Of a stretch of 64,000 bases of DNA, positions 53,002 through 62,839 are shown piece after piece. The notes under the pieces are model-generated. The model was not told the DNA's origin and did no database searches. It was given only the letters and a program-made list of their open reading frames with translations. This DNA comes from Pseudomonas sp. dw_612 (GTDB lineage Bacteria; Pseudomonadota; Gammaproteobacteria; Pseudomonadales; Pseudomonadaceae). The first letter of the stretch is position 1, and the number at the start of each line of letters is the position of its first letter. The DNA lies in the NCBI RefSeq assembly GCF_018449725.1, contig NZ_JAAVVC010000001.1:558001-622000 (forward strand). Direction: 5' to 3'. The position numbers and the translations under genes are program-made.

Positions 53002-53131
53002 TTCGCGAGCAGGCTCGCTCCCACAGGTACAACGCAAAACCCTGTGGGAGCGGGCTTGCTCGCGAAAGCGTCGCATCAGTCGACACATGTGTTTCTGACA
53101 CACCGCTTTCGCGAGCAAGCCCGCTCCCACA
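53002..53131. repeat. Triple REP element, family 1
   Basis: Three cores: CGCGAGCAGGCTCGCTCCCA (inverted), TGTGGGAGCGGGCTTGCTCG, and CGCGAGCAAGCCCGCTCCCA. The last two form a standard REPIN with a palindromic spacer. Confidence 0.9.
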
Positions 53132-53182
53132 GGTTTGCCTGTTGCACAAAATCACAAGAATAAAAAAGATCCGAGGTGTTGC

Positions 53183-54541
53183 ATGTCCGAGCTATCCGAA
53201 GCGCGCATCCCCGACGCACCCGCCATTCAGCGTTTGCCCCTTTTGCAACTGATCCTGGTCGGTCTGCAACATGTTCTGCTGATGTACGGCGGTGCCATCG
53301 CGGTGCCGCTGATCATCGGACAGGCCGCTGGCCTGAGTCGTGAAGAAATCGCCTTCCTGATCAACGCCGACCTGCTGGTGGCCGGCATCGCCACCATCGT
53401 GCAATCCTTAGGAATAGGTCCGATGGGTATTCGCATGCCGGTGATGATGGGCGCGAGTTTCGCCGCGGTCGGCAGCATGGTGGCAATGGCCGGCATGCCC
53501 GGTATCGGCCTGCAAGGGATCTTCGGCGCGACCATCGCCGCCGGATTCTTCGGCATGCTCATCGCACCGTTCATGTCCAAAGTCGTGCGCTTCTTCCCGC
53601 CATTGGTGACCGGCACGGTCATCACCTCGATCGGTTTGTCGCTGTTCCCCGTCGCCGTGAACTGGGCCGGCGGCGGTGCTGGCGCGACGCAATTCGGTTC
53701 ACCGATTTACCTGGCCATCGCCGCGCTGGTGCTGACCACCATTCTGTTGGTCCATCGCTTCATGCGCGGTTTCTGGGTCAACATTTCCGTGCTGATCGGC
53801 ATGTGCCTGGGCTACGTCGTCTGCGGTCTGATCGGCATGGTCGACCTCAGCGGCATGGCGCAGGCGCCGTGGTTACAGATCGTCACGCCGCTGCATTTCG
53901 GCATGCCGAAGTTTGAACTCGCACCGATTCTTTCCATGTGCCTGGTGGTGGTGATCATCTTCGTCGAGTCCACCGGGATGTTCCTCGCCCTCGGCAAAAT
54001 CACCGACCGCGAAGTCTGCCCACGCATGCTGCGTCGTGGTCTGTTATGTGACGCCGCCGCTTCGTTTTTCGCCGGTTTCTTCAACACCTTCACCCACTCC
54101 TCGTTCGCACAAAACATCGGCCTGGTGCAGATGACCGGCGTGCGCTGCCGCTCGGTGACCATCGTCGCCGGTGGCTTGCTGGTGATGTTGAGCCTGCTGC
54201 CGAAAGCGGCGTTCCTGGTGGCCTCGATTCCGCCGGCGGTACTCGGCGGCGCGGCGATTGCGATGTTCGGCATGGTCGCCGCCACCGGGATCAAGATCCT
54301 GCAAGAAGCCGACATCGGTGACCGGCGCAACCAGTTGCTGGTGGCGGTGAGCATCGGCATGGGCCTGATCCCGGTGGTGCGTCCGGAGTTCTTCGCGCAC
54401 CTGCCGATCTGGATGAGCCCGATCACCCACAGCGGCATCGCCATGGCCACCCTCAGCGCGCTGTCGCTGAACCTGCTGTTCAACATTCTCGGCGGTAGAG
54501 AACGCGCGGCGATGAACGACTGCCACGCCCACACACACTAG
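53183..54541 (+). CDS. uacT: Urate/xanthine permease (NCS2 family)
   Basis: A 452-residue inner-membrane nucleobase-cation symporter of the UacT/XanP branch. Features are LVGLQHVLLMYGGAIAVPLI, the FVESTGMFLALGKI and FNTFTHSSFAQNIGLVQMTGV signature. The start at 53183 has CCGAGGTGTTGC upstream. Position in the urate cluster favours urate or xanthine as substrate. GhxP/AzgA relatives are a separate branch (45490-46839). Confidence 0.88.
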   Translation: MSELSEARIPDAPAIQRLPLLQLILVGLQHVLLMYGGAIAVPLIIGQAAGLSREEIAFLINADLLVAGIATIVQSLGIGPMGIRMPVMMGASFAAVGSMVAMAGMPGIGLQGIFGATIAAGFFGMLIAPFMSKVVRFFPPLVTGTVITSIGLSLFPVAVNWAGGGAGATQFGSPIYLAIAALVLTTILLVHRFMRGFWVNISVLIGMCLGYVVCGLIGMVDLSGMAQAPWLQIVTPLHFGMPKFELAPILSMCLVVVIIFVESTGMFLALGKITDREVCPRMLRRGLLCDAAASFFAGFFNTFTHSSFAQNIGLVQMTGVRCRSVTIVAGGLLVMLSLLPKAAFLVASIPPAVLGGAAIAMFGMVAATGIKILQEADIGDRRNQLLVAVSIGMGLIPVVRPEFFAHLPIWMSPITHSGIAMATLSALSLNLLFNILGGRERAAMNDCHAHTH

Positions 54542-54561
54542 CCCGGAAAACACAAAACCCT

Positions 54562-54650
54562 TGTGGGAGCGGGCTTGCTCGCGAAAGCGGTGTATCAGAA
54601 CCACAAATATCGACTGATACGACGCCTTCGCGAGCAAGCCCGCTCCCACA
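54562..54650. repeat. REPIN, family 1
   Basis: Inverted core pair with AAGCGGTGTATCAGAACCAC spacer start. Confidence 0.9.
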
Positions 54651-54986
54651 GGGTCAGCCACAGCCTGCGCCTCAACAATAAAAACAAGAGGAAGCACCCG
54701 ATGGTTTTTACCCCCTCAAGCCTGTCGTTCAACGACACCAGGCCACCCGCCGCCAACCGTGCCCCAAACCTGTCGTCGGTGCGCTGTTGCGGGGCACTTG
54801 AGACCTGGCCAAGGAGTCAGTATTCTCCGCGGCCGCCCGAATCTGGTCTAAAAAAAAGCCCGGATTTAATTTCTGACCAGAAAGCCAACTTATCCCGGCA
54901 CTGGCCAGTACCAAGGCACCCCAAAATCTCTCTCAATCGACTGTTTTCGGACAGCCGAACGGGAGTTTTTTTGCTTTTCGAAAGCC

Positions 54987-55003
54987 TTGGCTCAGCTCTT
55001 GCT
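54987..55003 (+). promoter_or_regulatory. Sigma-54-like promoter upstream of Tsx-like gene
   Basis: TTGGCTCAGCTCTTGCT: perfect TTGCT and 10-base GG-GC spacing, two mismatches in TGGCACG. It is 118 bases upstream of the start. Confidence 0.45.
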
Positions 55004-55120
55004 AACAGCACTAAAGCTGACCGCTTGGATGATTTTTTACTGCAGCAACAAAAGGCGCCACACCAGAGCGCCGACCTAAGAAAAAAAACGTGGAACCACC
55101 TACTTTTTGGGAGCAACCGA

Positions 55121-55906
55121 ATGAAACGTACGTGCACCAGCCTGATGCTCGCGGGATCCTTGCTGGCCGGGGGCCAGGCAATGGCCGGCGACCTGCTGCA
55201 ATGGCAGAACAACAGCCTGACCTACCTGTATGGCAAGGACTTCAAGGTCAACCCGCACATTCAGCAGACCGTCACCTTCGAGCACGCCGATGGCTGGAAG
55301 TACGGGGATAACTTCTTCTTCGTCGACAAGATCTTTTACAACGGCGAGAAGGATTTCAACGTCGGCCCGAACACCTATTACGGTGAGTTCAGCCCGCGTA
55401 TTTCCCTGGGCAAAGTCCTGGACCAGAAGATCGAGTTCGGCCCGATCAAAGACGTCCTGCTGGCAATGACCTACGAGTTCGGCGAAGGCGATACCGAGTC
55501 TTACCTGATCGGCCCGGGCTTCGACCTGGCGATTCCAGGCTTCGATTACTTCCAGCTGAACTTCTACCAGCGCCATACCGAAGGCCCGCGCGCGGGTGAC
55601 AACGTCTGGCAGATCACCCCGGTCTGGTCCTACACCATTCCGGTGGGCGACTCGAACATCCTGATCGACGGTTTCATGGACTGGGTGGTCGACAACGATT
55701 CCAACGCCCACGGCGACTACCACGCCAACCTGCACTTCAACCCACAGGTTAAATACGACCTGGGCAAGGCGTTGAATTTCGGCGAGAAGCAGTTGTACGT
55801 CGGTGTGGAATACGACTACTGGAAAGACAAGTACGGGATCGACGACACCCGTGCGTTCACCACCAATCAGAACACCACGAGCTTCCTGGTGAAGTTCCAC
55901 TTCTGA
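55121..55906 (+). CDS. Nucleoside-specific outer-membrane channel (Tsx-like)
   Basis: A 261-residue outer-membrane beta-barrel. A signal peptide (MKRTCTSLMLAGSLLAGGQA) precedes a barrel with alternating aromatic strands and the C-terminal Phe (KFHF) needed for outer-membrane assembly. GGGAGCAACC precedes the ATG at 55121. It probably lets urate, xanthine or nucleosides cross the outer membrane ahead of UacT. It resembles the Tsx/OmpK-like family by layout only. Confidence 0.82.
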   Translation: MKRTCTSLMLAGSLLAGGQAMAGDLLQWQNNSLTYLYGKDFKVNPHIQQTVTFEHADGWKYGDNFFFVDKIFYNGEKDFNVGPNTYYGEFSPRISLGKVLDQKIEFGPIKDVLLAMTYEFGEGDTESYLIGPGFDLAIPGFDYFQLNFYQRHTEGPRAGDNVWQITPVWSYTIPVGDSNILIDGFMDWVVDNDSNAHGDYHANLHFNPQVKYDLGKALNFGEKQLYVGVEYDYWKDKYGIDDTRAFTTNQNTTSFLVKFHF

Positions 55907-55996
55907 TGAGCTGAAGACAAGAGATCGCAAGCGTCACCTGCCACGTGCGCATCCGGGGTGGGTGGGGGGTTGTGGTCTTTTGTTTTTCAGGGGCAA

Positions 55997-56076
55997 GATC
56001 AAAAGATCGCAGCCTTCGGCAGCTCCTACAGGGATCGCATTCCAATGTAGGAGCTGCCGAAGGCTGCGATCTTTTG
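55997..56076. repeat. Inverted repeat, family 2
   Basis: AAGATCGCAGCCTTCGGCAG arm and its inverse, around GGGATCGCATTCCAAT. Confidence 0.9.
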
Positions 56077-56078
56077 CT

Positions 56079-57233
56079 TTAAACCAACCCCAAAAACCGA
56101 CACAACTCCTCCCGCTTGGCCAACGCATCCCGCCGCCCGAGGTCAATCAACTCGCTGCAATACCCTGCCTCGAACAACAAATAACTCAACACCCCCGCCC
56201 CGCTCGTCTTGGTCGCCCCCGGTCCGCGCAGGAACAGGCGCAGCGCCGCCGGCAATTCCTGGCGATGGCGCGCGGCAATTTCGTCGATCGGCTGGCTCGG
56301 CGAGATCACCAGCACTTCCACTGGCGCCACGCCCAGTGCGCGGGTCGGCGTACCGTCGGGCATCAGGTGGCTGAACTGATTGAGTCGTTGCAACAACTCG
56401 ATATCACTTTCCAGGCTGTCAATGAACGTGCTGTTGAGCATGTGCCCGCCGATCTGCGCCAGGGTCGGCTGCTGGCCGGTGTAGGCCCGTTGCAGCGGTT
56501 GTTCCGGATCGACCCCGCGCGGGTTGCCGCTGACGCCCACCACCAGCACCCGGCTCGCTCCCAGGTGCAGGGCCGGGCTGATCGGTGCCGACTGACGCAC
56601 CGCGCCATCACCGAAAAACTCTTCGCCGATTTTCACCGGGGCGAACAGCAACGGAATCGCCGAGCTGGCGAGCAAGTGTTCAACGGTCAATTGGGTCGGC
56701 ACGCCGATTCGTCGATGGCGCAACCAGGCGTCGATGGTGCCGCCGCCCTGATAGAAGGTGACGGCCTGGCCGGACTCGTAGCCGAACGCCGTCACCGCCA
56801 CCGCCTGCAACTGCTTCTGCGCGATGGCCTCGGCGATGCCGTTCATCTGCAGTTTGTCGTTGAGCAATCCGCGCAGTGGCGAACTGTTGAGCAACGCCAC
56901 CGGCACTTGCGCGCCGATGCCGAGCAAACTGTGGCTGACAAAGCGGCTGGCCTGGTGGATCACGCCCGGCCAGTCGCTGCGCAATACCAGATGACTGCGA
57001 AAGCCTTGCCAGAACGCGGTCAGACGCTCGATGGCACCGCGAAAGTCCATCGCCCCACTGGCGAGGCTGACCGCGTTGATCGCCCCGGCCGAGGTGCCGA
57101 CGATCACCGGGAACGGATTGTCCGCCCCCACTGGCAGCAATTCGGCAATCGCCGCCAGAACGCCCACCTGATACGCCGCCCGAGCCCCGCCGCCGGAAAG
57201 AATCAACCCTGTAACCGGTTCAGCTGGGCGCAT
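56079..57233 (-). CDS. Patatin-like phospholipase
   Basis: A 384-residue cytoplasmic patatin. The oxyanion loop is GGGAR at residues 14-18, the nucleophile is S48 in GTSAG, and the catalytic Asp is D209 in GDGAVRQSAP, so the Ser-Asp dyad is intact. No signal peptide is seen. It follows the acyltransferase gene at 57269-58201 with a 35-base gap, on the same strand. Lipid substrate unknown. Confidence 0.9.
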   Translation of the reverse strand: MRPAEPVTGLILSGGGARAAYQVGVLAAIAELLPVGADNPFPVIVGTSAGAINAVSLASGAMDFRGAIERLTAFWQGFRSHLVLRSDWPGVIHQASRFVSHSLLGIGAQVPVALLNSSPLRGLLNDKLQMNGIAEAIAQKQLQAVAVTAFGYESGQAVTFYQGGGTIDAWLRHRRIGVPTQLTVEHLLASSAIPLLFAPVKIGEEFFGDGAVRQSAPISPALHLGASRVLVVGVSGNPRGVDPEQPLQRAYTGQQPTLAQIGGHMLNSTFIDSLESDIELLQRLNQFSHLMPDGTPTRALGVAPVEVLVISPSQPIDEIAARHRQELPAALRLFLRGPGATKTSGAGVLSYLLFEAGYCSELIDLGRRDALAKREELCRFLGLV

Positions 57234-57268
57234 CGCAACACTCCATGGTGCCTAAAGGGATCGCGGGT

Positions 57269-58201
57269 TCAACCGCGTTTTGCGTACAACTTGGGCTCGC
57301 CCGGTGGACGGCTCTTGAAGCGGCGATGGGCCCAGAGGTATTGCTCCGGACACTCGCGCAAGGCGCCTTCGACCCACTGATTGATGCGAATGCAATCCGC
57401 CTCGTCGGTCTCGCCGGGGAAATTTTCCAGAGGGGCATGAATTACCAGCCGATAGCCGCTGCCGTCCGCGAGTCGCTCTTGGGTAAACGGCACGACCAGC
57501 GCCTTGCCCAACCGGGCGAATTTGCTGGTCGCGGTGACTGTCGCGGCCTGAATCCCGAACAACGGCACGAAGATGCTTTGCTTGGCGCCGTAGTCCTGAT
57601 CCGGTGCGTACCAGATCGCCCGGCCGGCCCGCAGCAGTTTGAGCATGCCGCGTACGTCGTCGCGCTCCACCGCCAGCGAATCGAGGTTGTGCCGCTCGCG
57701 GCCCCGGCGCTGGACGAAGTCGAACAACGGATTTTTGTGTTCGCGGTACATGCCATCAATCGTGTGTTGCTGACCGAGCAGCGCCGCGCCGATTTCCAGG
57801 GTGGTGAAATGCAGGGCCATCAAAATAACGCCCTTGCCGTCGCGCTGGGCTTTTTTCAAATGCTCCAGGCCTTCGACATGGGCCAGTTTGGCCAGACGCT
57901 TGCGCGACCACCACCAGCTCATGGCCATTTCGAAGAAGGCGATGCCGGTGGAGGCGAAGTTTTCCTTGAGCAGGTGCTTGCGCTCGGCGGCGGACTTTTC
58001 AGGAAAACACAGCTCAAGATTGCGCTTGGCAATGCGCCGTCGGTCGCCGGCCACTCGGTACATCAATGCGCCCAGGACGCGACCGATGGACAGCAACGCC
58101 GGATACGGCAACTGCACAATCAGCCACAACAGCCCCAGCCCGCACCACAATGGCCAGAAACGAGGGGAAAGAAATGCTGTACGAAAACGCGGGCGATCCA
58201 T
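57269..58201 (-). CDS. lpxL: Lipid A biosynthesis acyltransferase (LpxL/HtrB type)
   Basis: A 310-residue inner-membrane acyltransferase that adds a secondary laurate-type chain to lipid A precursors. An N-terminal membrane segment (LWCGLGLLWLIVQL) precedes the catalytic H131-FTTL-E136. The DQDYGAKQSIFVPLFGI segment is typical of the family. The start is at 58201 with GGAACC upstream; a longer frame to 58501 runs into the minC coding region and is not supported. It is divergent from minC. Confidence 0.92.
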   Translation of the reverse strand: MDRPRFRTAFLSPRFWPLWCGLGLLWLIVQLPYPALLSIGRVLGALMYRVAGDRRRIAKRNLELCFPEKSAAERKHLLKENFASTGIAFFEMAMSWWWSRKRLAKLAHVEGLEHLKKAQRDGKGVILMALHFTTLEIGAALLGQQHTIDGMYREHKNPLFDFVQRRGRERHNLDSLAVERDDVRGMLKLLRAGRAIWYAPDQDYGAKQSIFVPLFGIQAATVTATSKFARLGKALVVPFTQERLADGSGYRLVIHAPLENFPGETDEADCIRINQWVEGALRECPEQYLWAHRRFKSRPPGEPKLYAKRG

Positions 58202-58319
58202 TAAAGGTTCCGGAAAGACAATGGCCGCGCATTCTACATCGTTCGACCCGGCTTGCGGCCCGCGGGCGTTCTCGTTATAAGTCTCGGCACTTTTAGTGAC
58301 AAGCCGTTGTATGCCGACC

Positions 58320-59057
58320 ATGAGCCAAACCGAACCGCTAGACCAAGATCCCGTGTTCCAGTTGAAGGGCAGCATGCTCGCCATTACGGTGCTGGAACTG
58401 GCCCGTAACGACCTCGAGAACCTCGATCGGCAACTGGCCGCCAAGGTCGCACAAGCGCCGAACTTCTTCAGCAACGCGCCGCTGGTGCTGGCCCTGGACA
58501 AGCTCCCGCCCAGCGAAGGCGCCGTCGACTTGCCCGGTCTGATGCGCGTGTGCCGTCAGCACGGCCTGCGCACCTTGGCCATCCGCGCCAGCCGCATCGA
58601 AGACATTGCCGCCGCCATCGCCATCGATCTGCCGGTGCTGCCACCGTCGGGTGCCCGTGAGCGCCCGCTCGATCCGCACGAAGGCGTCGTGACGAAAAAA
58701 CCGGAAAAGCCACCGGAACCGACGATCAAACCGACCAAGGTAATCACTTCGCCAGTACGTGGTGGCCAACAGATCTACGCTCAGGGTGGCGATCTGGTGG
58801 TGGTTTCGTCGGTCAGCCCAGGGGCGGAACTTCTCGCCGATGGGAACATCCATGTATACGGACCGATGCGCGGTCGTGCACTGGCCGGGGTCAAGGGCGA
58901 CTCGAAAGCGCGGATTTTCTGCCAGCAGATGAGCGCCGAACTGCTGTCTATCGCGGGCCATTACAAGGTTTCCGAAGATCTGCGACGCGACCCGTTGTGG
59001 GGCTCGGGCGTACAAGTCAGCCTGTCGGGCGACGTGTTGAACATCATTCGGCTTTAA
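58320..59057 (+). CDS. minC: Septum site-determining protein MinC
   Basis: A 245-residue inhibitor of FtsZ ring formation. The N-terminal FtsZ-binding domain ([20 protein letters not shown] near 14-33) and the C-terminal beta-helix ([45 protein letters not shown]) are both present. The linker is Pro/Lys-rich. An in-frame ATG at 58311 is a possible alternative. It is 201 bases upstream of minD. Confidence 0.95.
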   Translation: MSQTEPLDQDPVFQLKGSMLAITVLELARNDLENLDRQLAAKVAQAPNFFSNAPLVLALDKLPPSEGAVDLPGLMRVCRQHGLRTLAIRASRIEDIAAAIAIDLPVLPPSGARERPLDPHEGVVTKKPEKPPEPTIKPTKVITSPVRGGQQIYAQGGDLVVVSSVSPGAELLADGNIHVYGPMRGRALAGVKGDSKARIFCQQMSAELLSIAGHYKVSEDLRRDPLWGSGVQVSLSGDVLNIIRL

Positions 59058-59258
59058 CGGATACTGCCGCATTTTCCAAGCATCTCTAAAACGTAGCGAA
59101 AACGGCTCAAACGAAGTAGGAAAAAGGCCAAAAGCAGTGTTTACCGCAGGTATGCGCCGCCCAGGACCGGATTCCAGCCAAGGCTGTCCGACTGCAGTAG
59201 TTTTTCAAGAGATGTTTTTCAGGGGCTAAAAGTCCTTTTTCCTTAGGGGTGAAACACC

Positions 59259-60071
59259 TTGGCCAAGATTCTCGTGGTTACATCCGGCAAGGGTGGTGTG
59301 GGTAAGACCACCACCAGCGCCGCTATCGGTACCGGCCTCGCTCTGCGTGGTCACAAAACAGTTATCGTCGACTTCGACGTCGGTTTGCGTAACCTCGATC
59401 TGATCATGGGTTGCGAGCGCCGCGTAGTGTATGACTTCGTCAACGTCGTGAACGGCGAAGCCAACCTGCAACAAGCCCTGATCAAAGACAAACGCCTGGA
59501 AAACCTTTACGTACTGGCCGCCAGTCAGACCCGCGATAAAGACGCGCTGACTGTCGAAGGCGTGGAAAAGGTTTTGATGGCGTTGAAAGAAGACTTCGAA
59601 TTCGTGGTCTGCGACTCCCCGGCCGGCATCGAGAAAGGTGCTCACCTGGCCATGTACTTCGCCGATGAAGCGATTGTCGTGACCAACCCGGAAGTGTCCT
59701 CGGTACGTGACTCGGACCGTATGCTGGGCCTGCTGGCCAGCAAATCGCGCCGCGCCGAGAACGGTGAAGAGCCGATCAAGGAACACCTGCTGCTCACCCG
59801 CTACAACCCGCAACGCGTCAGCGACGGCGAAATGCTGGGCGTTGAAGACGTGAAAGAGATTCTGGCCGTGACCCTGCTGGGCGTGATTCCGGAATCCCAA
59901 GCGGTACTCAAGGCTTCCAACTCCGGTGTGCCGGTAATTCTCGACGACCAGAGCGACGCCGGTCAGGCCTACAGCGATGCGGTTGATCGTCTGCTGGGCA
60001 AAACCGTGGAGCATCGTTTCCTCGATGTGACGAAGAAGGGCTTCTTCGAGCGCCTGTTTGGAGGTCGGTAA
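59259..60071 (+). CDS. minD: Septum site-determining ATPase MinD
   Basis: A 270-residue ParA-family ATPase that recruits MinC to the membrane. The deviant Walker A is GKGGVGKTT at 10-18. A C-terminal amphipathic helix ([11 protein letters not shown]) is the membrane-targeting sequence. TTG start at 59259 with AGGGGTGA upstream. It shares a base with minE (TAATG). Confidence 0.96.
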   Translation: MAKILVVTSGKGGVGKTTTSAAIGTGLALRGHKTVIVDFDVGLRNLDLIMGCERRVVYDFVNVVNGEANLQQALIKDKRLENLYVLAASQTRDKDALTVEGVEKVLMALKEDFEFVVCDSPAGIEKGAHLAMYFADEAIVVTNPEVSSVRDSDRMLGLLASKSRRAENGEEPIKEHLLLTRYNPQRVSDGEMLGVEDVKEILAVTLLGVIPESQAVLKASNSGVPVILDDQSDAGQAYSDAVDRLLGKTVEHRFLDVTKKGFFERLFGGR

Positions 60072-60325
60072 TGAATCTTTTTGACTTCTTTCGTGCCAGC
60101 AAAAAGGTCAGCACCGCGTCGGTAGCGAAAGAGCGTCTACAGATCATCGTGGCGCATGAACGCGGCCAACGCAGTACCCCGGACTACCTGCCAGCCTTGC
60201 AGAAGGAACTGGTGGAAGTGATCCGCAAGTACGTCAATATCGGGTCCGATGACGTGCACGTCGCCCTGGAAAACCAGGGTAGCTGCTCGATTCTGGAACT
60301 CAATATCACCCTGCCTGACCGCTAG
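60071..60325 (+). CDS. minE: Cell division topological specificity factor MinE
   Basis: An 84-residue protein. The N-terminal MinD-binding/membrane part is [31 protein letters not shown], and the dimerisation domain follows ([20 protein letters not shown]). It stimulates the MinD ATPase to drive pole-to-pole oscillation. It is coupled to minD. Confidence 0.96.
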   Translation: MNLFDFFRASKKVSTASVAKERLQIIVAHERGQRSTPDYLPALQKELVEVIRKYVNIGSDDVHVALENQGSCSILELNITLPDR

Positions 60326-60352
60326 TCGATCAGACGGGAGCCACGGCGGCTC

Positions 60353-60370
60353 AGGGCCCTTCGGGCCTTT
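60353..60370 (+). terminator. Weak terminator of minE
   Basis: AGGGCCC-TTC-GGGCCTTT hairpin with a short T run, 27 bases after the stop. Confidence 0.45.
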
Positions 60371-60455
60371 GTAGGAGCTGCCGAAGGCTGCGATCTTTTG
60401 ATCTTGTTTTTTAATAAGCAAAATCAAAAGATCGCAGCCTTCGGCAGCTCCTACA
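60370..60455. repeat. Inverted repeat, family 2 (reverse order)
   Basis: TGTAGGAGCTGCCGAAGGCT arm and its inverse, with AT-rich GATCTTGTTTTTTAATAAGC loop. The arm order is opposite to most copies. Confidence 0.9.
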
Positions 60456-60508
60456 TTGGACATGTAGGGTTCTGAGCCGCCGTTGGCGTTTGTTACGAGG
60501 CTGTTTTA

Positions 60509-61144
60509 ATGCCGTTGTCCAACGTCCACATCATCCATCAAGACGACGCCGTCCTGGTGGTGAACAAACCGACCCTGTTGCTCTCTGTCCCTGGCCGGGC
60601 CGATGACAACAAGGACTGCCTGATTACCCGTCTGCAGGAAAACGGCTACCCGGAAGCGCGAATCGTCCATCGGCTGGATTGGGAAACGTCGGGCATCATT
60701 CTGTTGGCCCGCGACCCGGACACCCATCGCGAACTGTCCCGGCAATTTCACGACCGCGAAACCGAAAAGGCCTACACCGCCCTGTGCTGGGGTCAGCCGG
60801 AACTGGACAGCGGCAGCATCGATTTGCCCCTGCGCTACGACCCGCCGACCAAGCCACGCCATGTGGTGGACCACGAATTCGGCAAGAACGCCCTGACCTT
60901 CTGGCGCGTGCTGGAACGTTGCGGTGACTGGTGCCGGGTCGAACTGACACCGATCACCGGCCGCTCTCATCAATTGCGCGTGCACATGCTGTCCATCGGT
61001 CATCCGCTGCTCGGTGACGGGCTCTATGCCCACGAACAAGCCCTGGCGGCCTGGCCGCGATTGTGCCTGCACGCCAGCATGCTCAGTTTCACCCATCCGC
61101 AAAGTGGCGAGCGTTTGCGCTTTGAGTGCCCTGCACCGTTTTGA
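60509..61144 (+). CDS. RluA family pseudouridine synthase
   Basis: A 211-residue RNA pseudouridine synthase. The motif is HRLD57WETSG, with the catalytic Asp. TPITGRSHQLRVHMLSIGHPLLGD follows near 150-173. No S4 domain is present, so an RluA-type specific for rRNA or tRNA is likely. It follows minE, as in P. aeruginosa. GAGG lies 10 bases upstream of the ATG. Confidence 0.9.
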   Translation: MPLSNVHIIHQDDAVLVVNKPTLLLSVPGRADDNKDCLITRLQENGYPEARIVHRLDWETSGIILLARDPDTHRELSRQFHDRETEKAYTALCWGQPELDSGSIDLPLRYDPPTKPRHVVDHEFGKNALTFWRVLERCGDWCRVELTPITGRSHQLRVHMLSIGHPLLGDGLYAHEQALAAWPRLCLHASMLSFTHPQSGERLRFECPAPF

Positions 61145-61164
61145 CGGTCAATGCGGTAAAAACC

Positions 61165-61254
61165 TGTGGGAGCGGGCTTGCTCGCGAAAGCGGTGTATCA
61201 GTCAACATGGATGTCGACTGACACGCCCTCTTCGCGAGCAAGCCCGCTCCCACA
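61165..61254. repeat. REPIN, family 1
   Basis: Inverted core pair with spacer AAGCGGTGTATCAGTCAACA, one of the palindromic-spacer group. Confidence 0.9.
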
Positions 61255-61360
61255 TGGGGATCTCCAGCAAGCACACATTCGAAGACTACCCAACATCACC
61301 CCACCGCCAATTCTGCGGCCAATACGTTAAACTCCCGCCCATTGCTGTCTGGAGTTTCTT

Positions 61361-62650
61361 ATGCGTGAAGAGTTGAACCAAGGCCTGATCGACTTCCTCA
61401 AGGCCTCCCCTACCCCGTTCCATGCCACTGCCAGCCTTGTTCAACGTCTGGAAGCGGCGGGTTTTTCGCGTCTGGACGAGCGCGAGCCGTGGACCGTCGA
61501 AACCAACGGGCGTTACTACGTCACCCGTAACGATTCCTCGATTGTCGCGTTCAAGATGGGCCGTCATTCGCCGCTGCACGGCGGCATTCGAATGGTCGGC
61601 GCCCACACTGACAGCCCGTGCCTGCGGGTCAAGCCGCAACCGGAGCTGCAACGCCAGGGTTTCTGGCAATTGGGCGTCGAAGTCTATGGCGGTGCGCTGC
61701 TGGCGCCGTGGTTCGACCGTGACTTGTCCCTGGCCGGCCGCGTGACCTTCCGCCGCGATGGCAAGGTCGAGAGCCAGTTGATCGACTTCAAGGCCCCGAT
61801 CGCCACCATCCCCAACCTGGCGATTCACCTCAATCGTGAAGCCAACATGGGCTGGGCGATCAACGCGCAAACCGAATTGCCGCCGATTCTCGCGCAATTC
61901 GCCGGTGACGAGCGCGTGGATTTCCGCGCCGTGCTCACCGACCAACTCGCCCGGGAACACGGCCTCAACGCCGACGTGGTGCTCGACTACGAGCTGAGCT
62001 TCTACGACACCCAAAGCGCGGCGGTCATTGGCCTGCATGGCGACTTCATTGCCGGTGCGCGCCTGGACAACCTGCTGTCGTGCTACGCCGGCCTGCAAGC
62101 GTTGCTGACCACCGAAACCGACGAAACCTGCGTGTTCGTGGCCAACGATCACGAAGAAGTCGGTTCCTGTTCGGCCTGCGGTGCCGATGGCCCGATGCTG
62201 GAGCAGACCTTGCGTCGTCTGTTGCCTGAGGGTGATGAATTCGTACGCACCATTCAGAAATCCCTGCTGGTCTCGGCGGACAACGCCCACGGCGTGCACC
62301 CGAACTACGCTGAGAAGCACGACGCCAACCACGGCCCGAAACTCAACGCCGGCCCGGTGATCAAGGTCAACAGCAACCAGCGCTACGCCACCAACAGCGA
62401 AACCGCCGGGTTCTTCCGCCATCTGTGCATGGCCGAAGAAGTCCCGGTGCAAAGCTTCGTGGTGCGCAGCGACATGGGCTGCGGCTCGACCATCGGCCCG
62501 ATCACCGCCAGCCATCTGGGCGTGCGCACCGTGGACATCGGCCTGCCGACCTTCGCCATGCACTCGATCCGCGAACTGTGCGGCAGCCACGACCTGGCCC
62601 ACCTGGTCAAAGTGCTGAGCGCGTTCTACGCCTGCCGCGAATTGCCGTAA
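61361..62650 (+). CDS. apeB: M18 family aspartyl aminopeptidase
   Basis: A 429-residue zinc aminopeptidase. Metal motifs are GAHTDSP (H81-x-D83), [15 protein letters not shown] (E-E catalytic pair), [10 protein letters not shown] and the C-terminal MHSIREL. It removes N-terminal acidic or hydrophobic residues in the cytoplasm. The start is at 61361, with GGAG-type bases upstream in TCTGGAGTTTCTT. It is a single gene. Confidence 0.92.
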   Translation: MREELNQGLIDFLKASPTPFHATASLVQRLEAAGFSRLDEREPWTVETNGRYYVTRNDSSIVAFKMGRHSPLHGGIRMVGAHTDSPCLRVKPQPELQRQGFWQLGVEVYGGALLAPWFDRDLSLAGRVTFRRDGKVESQLIDFKAPIATIPNLAIHLNREANMGWAINAQTELPPILAQFAGDERVDFRAVLTDQLAREHGLNADVVLDYELSFYDTQSAAVIGLHGDFIAGARLDNLLSCYAGLQALLTTETDETCVFVANDHEEVGSCSACGADGPMLEQTLRRLLPEGDEFVRTIQKSLLVSADNAHGVHPNYAEKHDANHGPKLNAGPVIKVNSNQRYATNSETAGFFRHLCMAEEVPVQSFVVRSDMGCGSTIGPITASHLGVRTVDIGLPTFAMHSIRELCGSHDLAHLVKVLSAFYACRELP

Positions 62651-62666
62651 CTGCTGGATCAAAAGC

Positions 62667-62731
62667 TTCGCGAGCAAGCCCGCTCCCACATTTGGAATGC
62701 ATTTCCATGTGGGAGCGGGCTTGCTCGCGAA
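62667..62731. repeat. REPIN, family 1 (short spacer), plus a diverged third REP
   Basis: Inverted core pair around TTTGGAATGCATTTCCAT. A third diverged unit, ATCGCGGGCAAGCCATGCTC, follows to about 62773. Confidence 0.85.
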
Positions 62732-62839
62732 GGCGATCTCAAGGGCCATCGCGGGCAAGCCATGCTCCTACAGGTGTTTACCACCAGTCGCCAAAAAGCC
62801 ACCTAGACTTAAAGCATTCCCTACGACAAGGCTGTCGCC

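Larger units (their letters stand above)
54542..55120. other. Long leader region of the Tsx-like gene
   Basis: A REPIN at 54562-54650, then about 470 bases without a supported gene. An ATG at 54701 with a good AGAGGAAG site opens a frame that runs into the Tsx-like gene, but its ~140 residues have no recognisable domain and would bury the signal peptide. Confidence 0.5.

Noticed and set aside
51491..53155. Open frame antisense to allA and puuD
   Set aside because: It crosses REP elements and opposes well-defined genes; composition is that of a shadow.
54701..55120. N-terminal extension of the Tsx-like protein
   Set aside because: The signal peptide at 55121 has its own ribosome site and would be buried; the extension has no domain.
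61286..62758. Open frame antisense to apeB
   Set aside because: Shadow frame; it includes REPIN sequence.
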